Of a stretch of 64,000 bases of DNA, positions 21,901-30,830 are shown piece by piece (positions within the stretch are counted from its first letter, which is position 1; every line of letters starts with the position of its first letter). The DNA lies in assembly GCA_963575745.1 (NCBI GenBank), contig CAUYUJ010003407.1, positions 1 through 64,000 of the forward strand. Direction: 5' to 3'. This stretch comes from Prorocentrum cordatum. Lineage: Eukaryota; Sar; Dinophyceae; Prorocentrales; Prorocentraceae. The notes below the pieces were generated by a model. The model saw only the letters and a program-made list of their open reading frames with translations, was not told the DNA's origin and searched no databases. The position numbers and the translations under genes were made by a program.

Positions 21901-22734
21901 GCGGGGTGGCAAAGCTGGGCGCCTGATCTCCGTAGTCTTGAGATTTACCCAGACCAGAGCGTGATAACTATAGGCACTGGCTTTTGCACGTATACCGGGC
22001 GTAGCTTTGATGGGTTCCACAAACTGGACCTGGCATCTCATTTCCTGGTGAGCTCTTGCCTCATCCGCGCACCAACGTGTAGGGATGAGTATATAGTCAA
22101 GCACACGCTGCACATGTGTGGAACAGTACGGTATATGTGTGATACGTCGAGCTCCATATGTGTTCGCCGCACAGATCCCCCAAGTACCCATGAACCTCAT
22201 AAGCATGTCCCTCCTCTCTGCATGGTAGTTCGCCTCCTCCCTCCTCCCGTCCACCTGCATAAGACCTCCTCCCGTCATTCCCAGCATATCTGGTTCAAGT
22301 TCCGTCTGAGCATCCATCCCCACCCATGGTATGACTCCAGCCTGTGTAGTTTGAAACATAGTAACACTGCACTTTGTAAGTACATCTAAGTACTCCCCGA
22401 AGTGGTCCACCTCACGCATCACGCATGGCAGATACACTGATGCAACTAGAGCACCCCTGAATTCGACACACGCAAATCGTACCCCACTCCGTCGTGCAAT
22501 CACATGTGGTGCCGAATCCCTGCACCATGCAACCGCCGCCTTGGAGCAGGAGCTATAGCGAATCTCCCATCCACATCTATGAAAAAATGCACTGGTATGC
22601 TCACACTCTTGCAGGCACACCATTTGAATTGACCTGGCTTCACATGCAGCGACCAGGTTGGGTACTTGACCGTCTGATATTTTCTGCACATTCCAGGTTG
22701 CAACAACGGTCTCTGTCGCAGCCCTACCGCCCCG
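18955..22734 (-). CDS. LINE2 ORF2: endonuclease, reverse transcriptase, RNase H-like
   Basis: The frame is open from just after the ORF1 stop to 18955 (about 1259 codons). There is no ATG before the endonuclease core; the first residues include ATWNVQK, and residue numbers below start at the Val of that motif (22689). Endonuclease: QE 27-28, VYLP 85-88, D126 (MDAQ, usually GDFN), NTYG, LDYILIP ~197-203, and SYH 241-243 where the family has SDH. Reverse transcriptase: GTAPGSDGI 454-462, LVPKM, D586 in LDIHKAFD, GGKEGPILFN 646-655, FLWADN 691-696, WKEDSLAY. Then the LINE C-terminal connection region (SVVYHGC, WEEFRDRT) and a permuted RNase H-like region. Role: target nicking and target-primed reverse transcription. 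Confidence 0.9.
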   Translation of the reverse strand, partial: RGGRAATETVVATWNVQKISDGQVPNLVAACEARSIQMVCLQECEHTSAFFHRCGWEIRYSSCSKAAVAWCRDSAPHVIARRSGVRFACVEFRGALVASVYLPCVMREVDHFGEYLDVLTKCSVTMFQTTQAGVIPWVGMDAQTELEPDMLGMTGGGLMQVDGRREEANYHAERRDMLMRFMGTWGICAANTYGARRITHIPYCSTHVQRVLDYILIPTRWCADEARAHQEMRCQVQFVEPIKATPGIRAKASAYSYHALVWVNLKTTEIRRPALPPRPVSMVGWQPTDDTARNMFRVLADVSIEGLASDTVGTDLQQVGRVLLETAKLVDHTKGRPNCKPIQRPRELIEVESAIRRGALGNTRKQLLRRRKTLRRQHRRNQLLQDHKGSSKTSRCILKELECEGVLTMDRTRWSTEITRYATASYTNSEEEKRTLEAFQELRRNDRGVEGRVITMGMLMQARASLKPGTAPGSDGIVAEVIRELPWRSLLFVRRAFQRIFEQGASSPETWRQLSIQLVPKMQDATRLSNTRGICLISVMSKRYMACVLQFIDAFPVNRRLCTYKFEKDQKVTNVTAPLSHLTRHANVWGKAESMHVGVLDIHKAFDNVTLHTIIKAMLYLKYPVCLIRAIVEPMLDNIATFEFQNVCGDEVRYNKSVRTGGKEGPILFNIVLEAIWGSVIQTWDTLGYGVRLEGEGTDGALVHHFLWADNVTLCAASQLQLQQMIGMMTVTLRRAGMDWKEDSLAYVLFGQTYTCGDPPLLCPLSPAICAISGDEDLPVHLRSTVVMPRKEEVEVLGVKLSSEIKGYHGLYHRLEKGRKAYFADIQFYRSRSVSLKEKFRIYAARVQSVVYHGCIGWPCNLRLLERIKVWEGRCLNGMRGLHKREEETWEEFRDRTTPKSGELFLQAGHCSLLEKVVRANFEFALELAQFHERAFASTDMRGARAWRQTLQAMLHCAGEWSLRRDTLVSMFTGARRRGGTRRVGGRAHASTDSWHCLMLAASGNLRWFSIKWNATDWWNVVACMTEIQPRWEPIFRKPPCAPCPVDMWDSPEDSDRLARRIAHGYNNEAVWQEGSEGSLSVEMTGDSISVVNWARGIWECRDRSYRRRVHGLQNYMNQLAEDYDIRCATVGTDPWKHIYREFNCVADELTWEARRGRTGRLIDFRYLRQQRHCIKRIRGGWDGGVSVEGSALGCYVEVSFGDNHWRRVFQEASLLPLGATVTDSELTACERLLQGVRQIISEILGPPTPKRLRGREGP
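19015..19494 (-). other. LINE2 permuted RNase H-like region
   Basis: Residues 1066-1225: VEMTGDSISVVNW (D1072), YREFNCVADELTWEA (D1133), GGWDGGVSVEGSALG (D1168), TVTDSELTACERL (E1211). All four carboxylates of an RNase H site can be matched, but the half that is normally C-terminal comes first. Confidence 0.7.
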
Positions 22735-24084
22735 TCAATGATTAGGGCACCGTAGTGTCTGAAGAAACTGCACCTGGTTAATGTCAGGCTCAACGTGTGT
22801 CAAATTGGCGCCATAGAGGTTCCATCCTTTTGTCGGTCCCCATTCTGCAATAAACGTCTTTTGTGTAGTATCCTCAGCATTCGGCATATACCACATATAT
22901 GTCATTGGCGGACCCGTCTCACCTCGCAGAATAGCCGTCGCATTGCCCTTGATATCACAAAATAGTGCTTGAAACCTTCCTACCGCCCGAACATGTTCTA
23001 TCTTCCATGGCTGGCATTCAACTTGAAATCGCACATTGGGAGGCAATGAAGTGAGTCCCCGCTTGTAGTCATTCTCCCACACACGTTTCGCTTCCCATAG
23101 GATCTCAGAGGACGTACCTGGTTTGAAATAGATCCTACCCCTCGTGTACGGCCAAAATCTGCCAGTATTCTCCTGAACCGTCCGATCCAAGTCCAGTGCC
23201 ACCCTCTGTGTAGCATCAATTTGTTTAGGGTCTATAAGACCATTCATCGCCGTCGTCAGTGCCTCCTGTGAAAGAGCCTCCCGCTGACGTATCTCACGGT
23301 TCCTCCATCCCTCCCTTGAAACCCATCCCTTGAACTCAACATAACGTGGATTCCAAGCAGGATCGACCCTGTCCGTACCCGCCTTCGTGGATCCACTTGC
23401 TACCGACAGCCCGTCCCCCTGCTTGAGCTTCTGAACTTCATTGGTGAGGTCCTGGATCGCCGACTCTGTTTTCGAGACCCTGGAGTCCAGAGATGTTTTC
23501 AGACCGTCCATTGCCGTACGAATAGAGTTCCTGAACGATTGCATGTCTGCCGTCATAATCTGTTGTCCCGTCATGATAGATCGAAACATCTGTTCAATGT
23601 CAAGGCCCGCTTCCTGGGCAACCTCATTCGCACCCAATGTTTGTCCCGCACCTCCTCCTTCTCCTTTCCCTCCTCCTTTGACATTACGAGCACGGACAGC
23701 TCTAGCAAACGCCCCACCCCCATCATCAATTGTCATGTCCTGGCCCGTCGCATGCAAGCCTGGAGCACCTGAAACTGAAGAACCTGCTGGCATCGCTGGA
23801 GCAGCACCTGAAACTGAAGAACCTGCTGCAGCCATCTTCCTTTTGTGGCTGCGTAAGATATTGAAATCGTAACCTTCACCCTGCACGAAGTGGTTACGCA
23901 AGATATTGAAATCGTAACCTTCACCCTGCACAAACGGTACTGTTGGTGTGAGCGATGGCACACAAATAACAGCTCTCCTGTCACTTCGAGGTGTCCCGAC
24001 CTGTCTGGCTAGGTAGTCCCAGTCAGCGTGACTGAAGTCGGATCCCCAGCACTCCGTCTTTCCAAGAGAGAGGAAAAGAGACAA
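22735..24084 (-). CDS. LINE2 ORF1 protein
   Basis: 449 codons. N-terminal region holds a direct duplication (FVQGEGYDFNILR at 51 and again at 66) and a doubled GSSVSGA motif (98, 101 region). A probable coiled coil spans about 180-222. The conserved domain at about 245-425 contains GRIYFKPGTSSEILWEAKR, shared in pattern with LINE1 ORF1. Expected role is RNA binding in the retrotransposition particle, by analogy with LINE ORF1 proteins. It stops at a UGA immediately followed by C, with ORF2 continuing in the same frame. The first Met was taken; the Met at residue 84 is an alternative that would exclude the duplicated N-terminus. Confidence 0.82.
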   Translation of the reverse strand: MSLFLSLGKTECWGSDFSHADWDYLARQVGTPRSDRRAVICVPSLTPTVPFVQGEGYDFNILRNHFVQGEGYDFNILRSHKRKMAAAGSSVSGAAPAMPAGSSVSGAPGLHATGQDMTIDDGGGAFARAVRARNVKGGGKGEGGGAGQTLGANEVAQEAGLDIEQMFRSIMTGQQIMTADMQSFRNSIRTAMDGLKTSLDSRVSKTESAIQDLTNEVQKLKQGDGLSVASGSTKAGTDRVDPAWNPRYVEFKGWVSREGWRNREIRQREALSQEALTTAMNGLIDPKQIDATQRVALDLDRTVQENTGRFWPYTRGRIYFKPGTSSEILWEAKRVWENDYKRGLTSLPPNVRFQVECQPWKIEHVRAVGRFQALFCDIKGNATAILRGETGPPMTYMWYMPNAEDTTQKTFIAEWGPTKGWNLYGANLTHVEPDINQVQFLQTLRCPNH

Positions 24085-24290
24085 TTACAGCAGTAACAAT
24101 AACAATAATAAGTGCAGGCGGCCTAGCACACACAATAACAATAACAAGTGCAGCGGCCTAGCTGACCTCGATCTTGCTGAACCCGAAGAAGACGATGAAG
24201 GCAGCGATGGCTGCCGCGCCGCCGCCCGCGGCGACGCGCCCCCCCCCACACGCTAGACGCCTGTGGGATCCAGACGCCTTGATCCGGACG
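24085..24290 (-). promoter_or_regulatory. LINE2 5' leader
   Basis: Starts GC-rich with a run of nine or so G on the minus strand, then a GCGGCGGC cluster, and two tandem copies of a ~35-bp unit with GCACTT and ATTGTTATTG. No defined promoter motif was recognised. Confidence 0.5.
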
Positions 24291-24334
24291 CCTTAGCACT
24301 TGGTAGCGTCCAAAACCCGGAGAGCAAAGAGAAA
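24291..24334 (+). mobile_element. P-element left-end fragment, with LINE2 target duplication
   Basis: 24291-24304 is the second LINE2 target duplication. CTTGGTAGCGTCCAAAACCC is the start of the P elements also seen at 33602, 33951 and 41323. Confidence 0.65.
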
Positions 24335-24364
24335 CTGGCGCCGGCGGTGAACCGTCAACCTGGT
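24335..24364 (+). mobile_element. HH left-end half hairpin
   Basis: CTGGCGCCGGCGGTGAACC then GTCAACCTGGT. The second half of the hairpin is absent after the following insertion. Confidence 0.7.
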
Positions 24365-24505
24365 CTTTTGCGGTCTTTGCGATCGACTATGCGGGCCGTC
24401 AGGCCCAGTCGCTAGCAGGAAAAAGGGCGGCATACAGAGTCAGGCAAGACACCCGCCACTCTTTGAGCGGAAGTGGGCGCATGCGAAACTCTTTTTCCGA
24501 ACAAA
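24365..24505 (-). mobile_element. Possible LINE 3'-end fragment in the hairpin loop
   Basis: Starts directly after GTCAACCTGGT. It contains GGGCCGTCAGGCCCAGTC, similar to GGGCCCTAAGGCCCAGTC at the LINE3 end. No target duplication is visible because the right hairpin half is missing. Confidence 0.4.
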
Positions 24506-25359
24506 GTGAAAAGCACAAATAGTTTCGCGAATCTAACTCGAGTATCAGACCGAGTTCAGACATCTGAATGCAACAAGCGGACGCGCCTGATGTCTCCGAA
24601 TCAATTCCTGTGATTACCAGCCCTGCAGCCCCCTTACAGCCCGAGTTAAGTGCAGAAAATCGACAGCACCTCTGAAGATGACTCGAACAATACGAATAGT
24701 TTCGCGGACCTAGCTCGGGCAGCAGACCGATTTCAGGGCTCTGAATGCGACAGGTGGACGCGACTGATGTCTCCGAATCGATTCCAGTGATTACCAGCCC
24801 TGCAGCCCCCTTACAGCTCGAGTTAAGTGCAGAAAACGCACAGCACCTCTCAAGAAGACTCGACGAATACGAATAGTTTTGCGAACCTAGCTCGGGCAGC
24901 ACACCAAGTTCCGAGCTCTGGATTCGGCAGGCGGACGCGCCTGATGTCGCCGAGTCGATTCCTGTGAGCACGAGCCCTGTAGCCCCCCTACAGCCCGAGT
25001 TAAGTGCAGAAAACTGTCAGCACCTCTCAAGATGACTCGAACAACACGAATAGTTTCGCGAACCTAGCTCGGGTAGCAGACCGAGCTCAGACCTCTAGAT
25101 GGAACAGACGAACGCGTCTGATGATTCGCAATCGATTTCTGTGAGAATGAGCTCTGTAGCTGCCCTACAGCTCGAGTTCAGCACAAAATACTGACAACGC
25201 GTATCAAGATGACTCGAAACAGCCGATCCCGCCGCGATACTTTTTTGCAGAAATATTTACCCGATCGAGCTGAGATTAAGAAGGCGAGCGGGAATAAGTT
25301 CGAATATGATCAGACAAAATACTAGAGCTCAAACGAATGGTTGAATTCCGAGAACAAAA

Positions 25360-25758
25360 CTGGCGCCGGCGGTGAACCGTCAACCTGGTCACCGCCGGGA
25401 ACCTCGTAGAGCTCCTTGCACGCGTAAGAGTGCTCTGGATCGAAGCAGGGAGCTTCTCGGGGTATTTCTAGAAAAAAATCAAATTCACATTTTTCCGTGT
25501 AAATTTCATGCTGGTTGCTCGTAATTTTCCGATAGTAAAACTGGCTCTAGAGAGCTGAGCTGCTCAGCGAACAAAGTTTAAATGCCAATGCTCGGCGTAA
25601 AATTATGCTTTCTCAAAATGAACTGTCAAATATCTTTGAAATTTTAGCAAAACCAACCGAAAAATGCCACATTGCCTCTTTTCATCGGGTCGGCCAACTA
25701 GCTCCATCCCGCGCCGGAAATCCTCTAGCTCATCGATGTCGAAGAGCTCTACGAGATA
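25360..25758 (+). mobile_element. HH S1-type element, complete
   Basis: 399 bp. Stem form GTGA/TCAC, ACCTCGTAGAGCTCC, S1 interior, right end GAAGAGCTCTACGAGATA. Flank A at left and T at right. Confidence 0.85.
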
Positions 25759-25787
25759 TAACGAATGGTTGAATTCCGAGAACAAAA

Positions 25788-26583
25788 CTGGGAACCGGCG
25801 GTAAACCGTCAACCAGGTTACCGCCGGGGCCCTCGTAGAGCTCTTTTCTTACACGGCGCTCCTCGGTAAACATGAAGAAAGCGTCTAGAGCAAGACCTAA
25901 GAAACTCGGAAAATCACGTTTTTCTGTTTTTATCCAACGTCGTTTCCTCCAAGTGTTTTGAAAGTAATAATGCAGCTACGGACCTGAAAACTTTACTGGC
26001 AGACGCGCCTTAACCCACTACAGGTGCGAAAAATCTGCTTTCTCAAAAAAAATAGTCAAATATCTTCCAAATATTCCCAAAACCAGCCAAACTGGCGCCG
26101 GCGGTGAACCGTCAACCTGGTCACCGCCGGAAACCTCGTAGACCTCCTTCCACGCGTGAGAGTGCTCAGAGTCGAAAGAGAGAGCTTCTCGAGGCATTTC
26201 TAGAAATTAAACATTGATTTTCTCCATGTCGATGAAGTTGGTTCCTCCAAGAGTTTCGATAGTAAATATGCGCCTACAGAGCTCATATTAAGACGCAGAA
26301 GCTCTCATAGTCGTTCACAGGTGCGAGAAATCTGCTTTCTCAAAATAAATGGTCAAATATCTTAACAAATTTTCGCAAAACCAGCCAAAAGTTGTCACTT
26401 GGTCCTTTCTTTTCGGGTCGACCAACTAGCTCCACCCCGCGCCGGAATTCCTCTAGCTCATCGGTGCCGAAGAGCTCTACGAGTCAAGTTATCACATTGT
26501 CCTTTCTGGTCGGGTCGACCAACTAGCTCCACCCCGCGCCGGAATTCCTCTAGCTCATCGACCACGAAGAGCTCTACGAGGCA
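25788..26583 (+). mobile_element. HH S2-type element with nested S element
   Basis: Left part 25788-26101 (GGGAACC hairpin, stem GTAA/TTAC), right part 26487-26583 ending GAGCTCTACGAGGCA. Removing 26102-26486 restores the normal S2 interior at CCAAA/AGTTATC. Removing the whole unit restores the host at GAACAAAA/TTTTCAACC. Confidence 0.82.
26102..26486 (+). mobile_element. HH S1-type element nested in 25788-26583
   Basis: 385 bp, stem GTGA/TCAC, right end GAGCTCTACGAGTCA. No target duplication. Confidence 0.8.
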
Positions 26584-26704
26584 TTTTCAACCGACCAAAA
26601 GTCAGCAAAAGGTCCGTCGAGATTTTTCTTGCCAACTAGCTCTCCAGCGCGCCGGAATTACTCTTAAGCTTCCAGCAACTAGCTAAGGGAAGCTCTACGA
26701 GTTA

Positions 26705-27117
26705 CCACTATGCAGCATGCCATCACTATACAAGCGCTTCAGCAAACTTCTGTACGCCAGTCTGCAGCCGCAGTAAGACAATCAGCAACCTCCAGACCAT
26801 GCAGGCTTCCGCCCCAGGCAGTCCACGGAAGACCACTTGTTTACGTTCCACGTTCTCCGAGAAACAGCGCGCGAGTGAACCAGCCCCTTCGGATCGCAGC
26901 GCTCGGCTTAAGAGAGCATTCGACACTGTGGAGCACGCGAGCCTCTGGGCGGCACTTGCAAGCCAGGGCGTTGCAGCAGACCGCATCCACTTGTTCAAGC
27001 GGCATTGCTCTGAGCAGACAGCGACAGTGCAAACTGACTCAACCGGCCGCCCATTCCCAACTCAGAGGCACAGAACAGGGTGACCCGCTCAGCTCGCTGC
27101 TCTTAAACTGGGCGCCG
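26705..27117 (+). pseudogene. Reverse-transcriptase fragment (different LINE type), 5' piece
   Basis: Motif A KRAFDTVEHASLWAALASQG is encoded at about 26909-26970 and motif B TEQGDPLSSLLLN at about 27070-27117, in two different frames, so a frameshift lies between them. Canonical AFDTV and QGDPLS distinguish it from LINE1 and LINE2. The reading frame of motif B continues at 34375, on the far side of the nested HH insertion. Endonuclease and catalytic motif C are not present. It is a decayed piece of a LINE, oriented plus. Confidence 0.75.
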
Positions 27118-28561
27118 GCGGTAAACCATCAACCTTTCTTACCGCCGGGGGACTCGTAGAGCTTCCTGAGAATATATCATGTCGAAAAAAATTGCAGAAA
27201 ACGAATAGTTTTTCAGCCCAAGCGATTTGAGACCTTTCGATGCAACAGCCGAACGCCCCTGATGTTAAATTCTCTTGTATACGAGCTCTGTAGCTCTCCT
27301 ACAGCCCGAGTTACGTGCGTAAATCGACAGCACCTCTCAAGATGACTTGAACAATACGAATAGTTCGGCCAACCTAGCTCGAGTAGTCGACCGAGTTCAG
27401 ACCTCTGAATGCAATAGTGGGACGCGTCTGTGACTTCGAATCGATTCCTGTGATCACCAGCCCTGTAGCCCCCTGCAGCCCGAGTTGAGTGCAATAAACC
27501 TACAGCACCTCTCAGAATGACTCCAACAATACGAATAGTTTCGCGAACCTAGTTCGGGCAGCAGACCGAGTTCAGTGCTCTGGATTCGACAGACGGACGC
27601 GCCCGATGTCTCCGAATCGATTCCTGAGACCACCAGCCTTATAGCCCCCCCTACAGCCTGAGTTGAGGACAGAAAACCGACAACACCTCTCAAGATGACT
27701 CGAACAGTACAAATAGTTTCGTGATTCTAGATCGGGCAGCAGACCAAGTTCAGAGCTCTGGATTCAACAGACAACGCGAATGATATTCTGAATCGGTTTC
27801 TGTAAGTATCAGCTCTGTAGCTGTCATATAGCTCGAGTTAAGTACAAAAAACCGAGAGCGCCTGTTTGCGGACCTAGCTCGGCTAGCAGACCGAGTTCAG
27901 ACCTCTGGATGCAACAGGCGAACGCGCCTGATCATTCTGAATCGATTAGCTGTGCTTACCAGCTCTGTAGCTCTTCTATAGCTCGAGTTATGTTCAGAAA
28001 ACCGCCATCGCGTATGAAGATGACCCAACACGGCCGATCCCGCCGCAGTGCTTTTCGCCAGTAAAAGGTACCCGATCGAGCTGAGATCAAAATGGCGAGC
28101 GGGAATAAGATCGAATATCACGGGAAAAAATACTAGAGCTCGAACGAATGTTCAAATTTTGAGAACATGAATTTCAACTGAGCAAAAGTCACCAAAAGGT
28201 CCGTCGAGACGTTTCTTGCCAACTAGCTCTCCAGTGCCCCGGAACTGGCGCCGGCGGTGAACCGTCAACCTGGTCACCACCGGGAACCTCGTAGAGCTCC
28301 TTGCACGCGTAAGAATGCTCAGATTCAAGGCAGACCGCTTCTCAGAGCATTTCTAGAAAAAAAAAAAACATCATATTTGCATTTCTCGGTGTCAACGTGA
28401 CGTCGGTTCCTCCAAATGTTTGGATAGTAAACCTGTCTCGAAAGAGCTGAGCTGCTCGAAGGATAATATGGGCGCCGGCGGTAAACCGTCAACCTTTGTT
28501 ACCGCCGGGGGACTCGTAGAGCTTCCTGACAACATATGATGTCGAAAAAAATTACATAGAA

Positions 28562-30830
28562 TTAGCCTGGCGAAGGACCCAACCATATGCAGTTGAGAGT
28601 ACCGCAATTGTGAATATCTTCTTCGGTGGCGCTCCCTATGGGGCCACGAGCCGTATGAGGGGTGTGCCGAAATGCGTGGCAGTGTACACAACACGAACGA
28701 AGACGATAGGTCCGAATATGAAAGCTTGAGCGCGTGCGAGTCGGATCGCGAGCGAGTCTGATTATGAATGAATCTGCGCGCGATTGATTCTATTCGCATG
28801 AATGCGTGCATGGATACGCCCAGTGTAAATGTATGTATACGACTGTGAACAGTTTGGGTCTGCGTGACTCTCGGTACTCGTGACTCTGAGCGTCGCCTCT
28901 GCAGGGGGCTTCCCTGGGAACCCCGACGGCAGCGCCCGCGCGCCGCGACGCCCATGTCGGCACGCCACACACCTGGTGTGCGGGACGCATGCGGACGGCA
29001 GCACTGGGGCCTTCGGTGGAGCTCCCTGTGGGGCCACGAAACGTGTGAGGGGTGTGCCGAAATGGGTGTGCGGGACGCATGCGGACGGCAGCCATGGGGC
29101 CTTCGGTGGAGCTCCCTATGGGGCCACGAAACGTGTGAGGGGTGTGCCGAAATGGGTGTGCGGGACGCATGCGGACGGCAGCACTGGGGCCTTCGGTGGA
29201 GCTCCCTGTGGGGCCACGAAACGTGTGAGGGGTGTGCCGAAATGGGTGTGCGGGACGCATGCGGACGGCAGCCATGGGGCCTTCGGTGGAGCTCCCTATG
29301 GGGCCACGAAACGTGTGAGGGGTGTGCCGAAATGGGTGTGCGGGACGCATGCGGACGGCAGCACTGGGGCCTTCGGTGGAGCTCCCTGTGGGGCCACGAA
29401 ACGTGTGAGGGGTGTGCCGAAATGGGTGTGCGGGACGCATGCGGACGGCAGCACTGGGGCCTTCGGTGGAGCTCCCTGTGGGGCCACGAAACGTGTGAGG
29501 GGTGTGCCGAAATGGGTGTGCGGGACGCATGCGGACGGCAGCCATGGGGCCTTCGGTGGAGCTCCCTATGGGGCCACGAAACGTGTGAGGGGTGTGCCGA
29601 AATGGGTGTGCGGGACGCATGCGGACGGCAGCACTGGGGCCTTCGGTGGAGCTCCCTGTGGGGCCACGAAACGTGTGAGGGGTGTGCCGAAATGGGTGTG
29701 CGGGACGCATGCGGACGGCAGCCATGGGGCCTTCGGTGGAGCTCCCTATGGGGCCACGAAACGTGTGAGGGGTGTGCCGAAATGGGTGTGCGGGACGCAT
29801 GCGGACGGCAGCACTGGGGCCTTCGGTGGAGCTCCCTGTGGGGCCACGAAACGTGTGAGGGGTGTGCCGAAATGGGTGTGCGGGACGCATGCGGACGGCA
29901 GCCATGGGGCCTTCGGTGGAGCTCCCTATGGGGCCACGAAACGTGTGAGGGGTGTGCCGAAATGGGTGTGCGGGACGCATGCGGACGGCAGCACTGGGGC
30001 CTTCGGTGGAGCTCCCTGTGGGGCCACGAAACGTGTGAGGGGTGTGCCGAAAAACGTGTGAGGGGTGTGCCGAAATGGGTGTGCGGGACGCATGCGGACG
30101 GCAGCCATGGGGCCTTCGGTGGAGCTCCCTATGGGGCCACGAAACGTGTGAGGGGTGTGCCGAAATGGGTGTGCGGGACGCATGCGGACGGCAGCACTGG
30201 GGCCTTCGGTGGAGCTCCCTGTGGGGCCACGAAACGTGTGAGGGGTGTGCCGAAATGGGTGTGCGGGACGCATGCGGACGGCAGCCATGGGGCCTTCGGT
30301 GGAGCTCCCTATGGGGCCACGAAACGTGTGAGGGGTGTGCCGAAATGGGTGTGCGGGACGCATGCGGACGGCAGCACTGGGGCCTTCGGTGGAGCTCCCT
30401 GTGGGGCCACGAAACGTGTGAGGGGTGTGCCGAAATGGGTGTGCGGGACGCATGCGGACGGCAGCCATGGGGCCTTCGGTGGAGCTCCCTATGGGGCCAC
30501 GAAACGTGTGAGGGGTGTGCCGAAATGGGTGTGCGGGACGCATGCGGACGGCAGCACTGGGGCCTTCGGTGGAGCTCCTTATGGGGCCACGAAACGTGTG
30601 AGGGGTGTGCCGACATGGGTGTGCGGGACGCATGCGGACGGCAGCCATGGGGCATTCGGTGGAGCTCCCTATGGGGCCACGAAACGCGTGAGGGGTGTGC
30701 CGAGAGCAGAGGCAAGGAGGGGGAGGAGGGAGGAGGGCGAGGAGGGGGGGGAGGAGGAGAGGAGGAGGAGACGCGGGGCACCGTCTCTTCAAAACGAACG
30801 AGGACCCAACACCACAGGATGGTTGGGAAA
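28562..30830. repeat. Insertion block carrying the 90-bp satellite
   Basis: Begins after GTCGAAAAAAATTACATAGA and ends at an A/T-rich run before CAGCCCAAGC. The first 400 bp are unique apart from a stray diverged monomer near 28620-28670. GGACCCAAC occurs near both ends. Origin unknown. Confidence 0.7.
28978..30702. repeat. 90-bp satellite, 19 monomers in alternating A/B order
   Basis: CGGGACGCAT starts at 28981 and every 90 bp to 29971, then at 30084 and every 90 bp to 30624. Monomer A has GCACTGGGGC and CCCTGTGG; B has GCCATGGGGC and CCCTATGG. They alternate except for an AA doublet at 29341/29431. A 23-bp partial duplication at about 30040-30062 shifts the phase. The unit length is divisible by three, so three frames stay open; these are not called as genes. 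Confidence 0.95.

Larger units (their letters stand above)
18902..24290 (-). mobile_element. LINE2: full-length non-LTR retrotransposon
   Basis: A 5.39-kb minus-strand element with a perfect 14-bp target duplication and two uninterrupted ORFs in the same frame separated by one UGA. The 5' leader (24085-24290) is GC-rich at its start and contains a tandem GGCCGC(C)TGCACTT-ATTGTTATTG duplication. The 3' end after ORF2 is only ~50 bp and lacks poly(A). Sharp ends, open frames and exact duplication indicate a recent insertion. The endonuclease shows non-consensus residues. Confidence 0.93.
24506..26704 (+). mobile_element. HH L-type element (left end lost) hosting S elements
   Basis: Four 178-bp repeats, the L-type right interior and a right end GGAAGCTCTACGAGTTA ending at 26704. 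The host is interrupted by units at 25360-25758 and 25788-26583. Around the first of these a 28-bp host segment is present twice (25332-25359 and 25760-25787). Confidence 0.7.
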
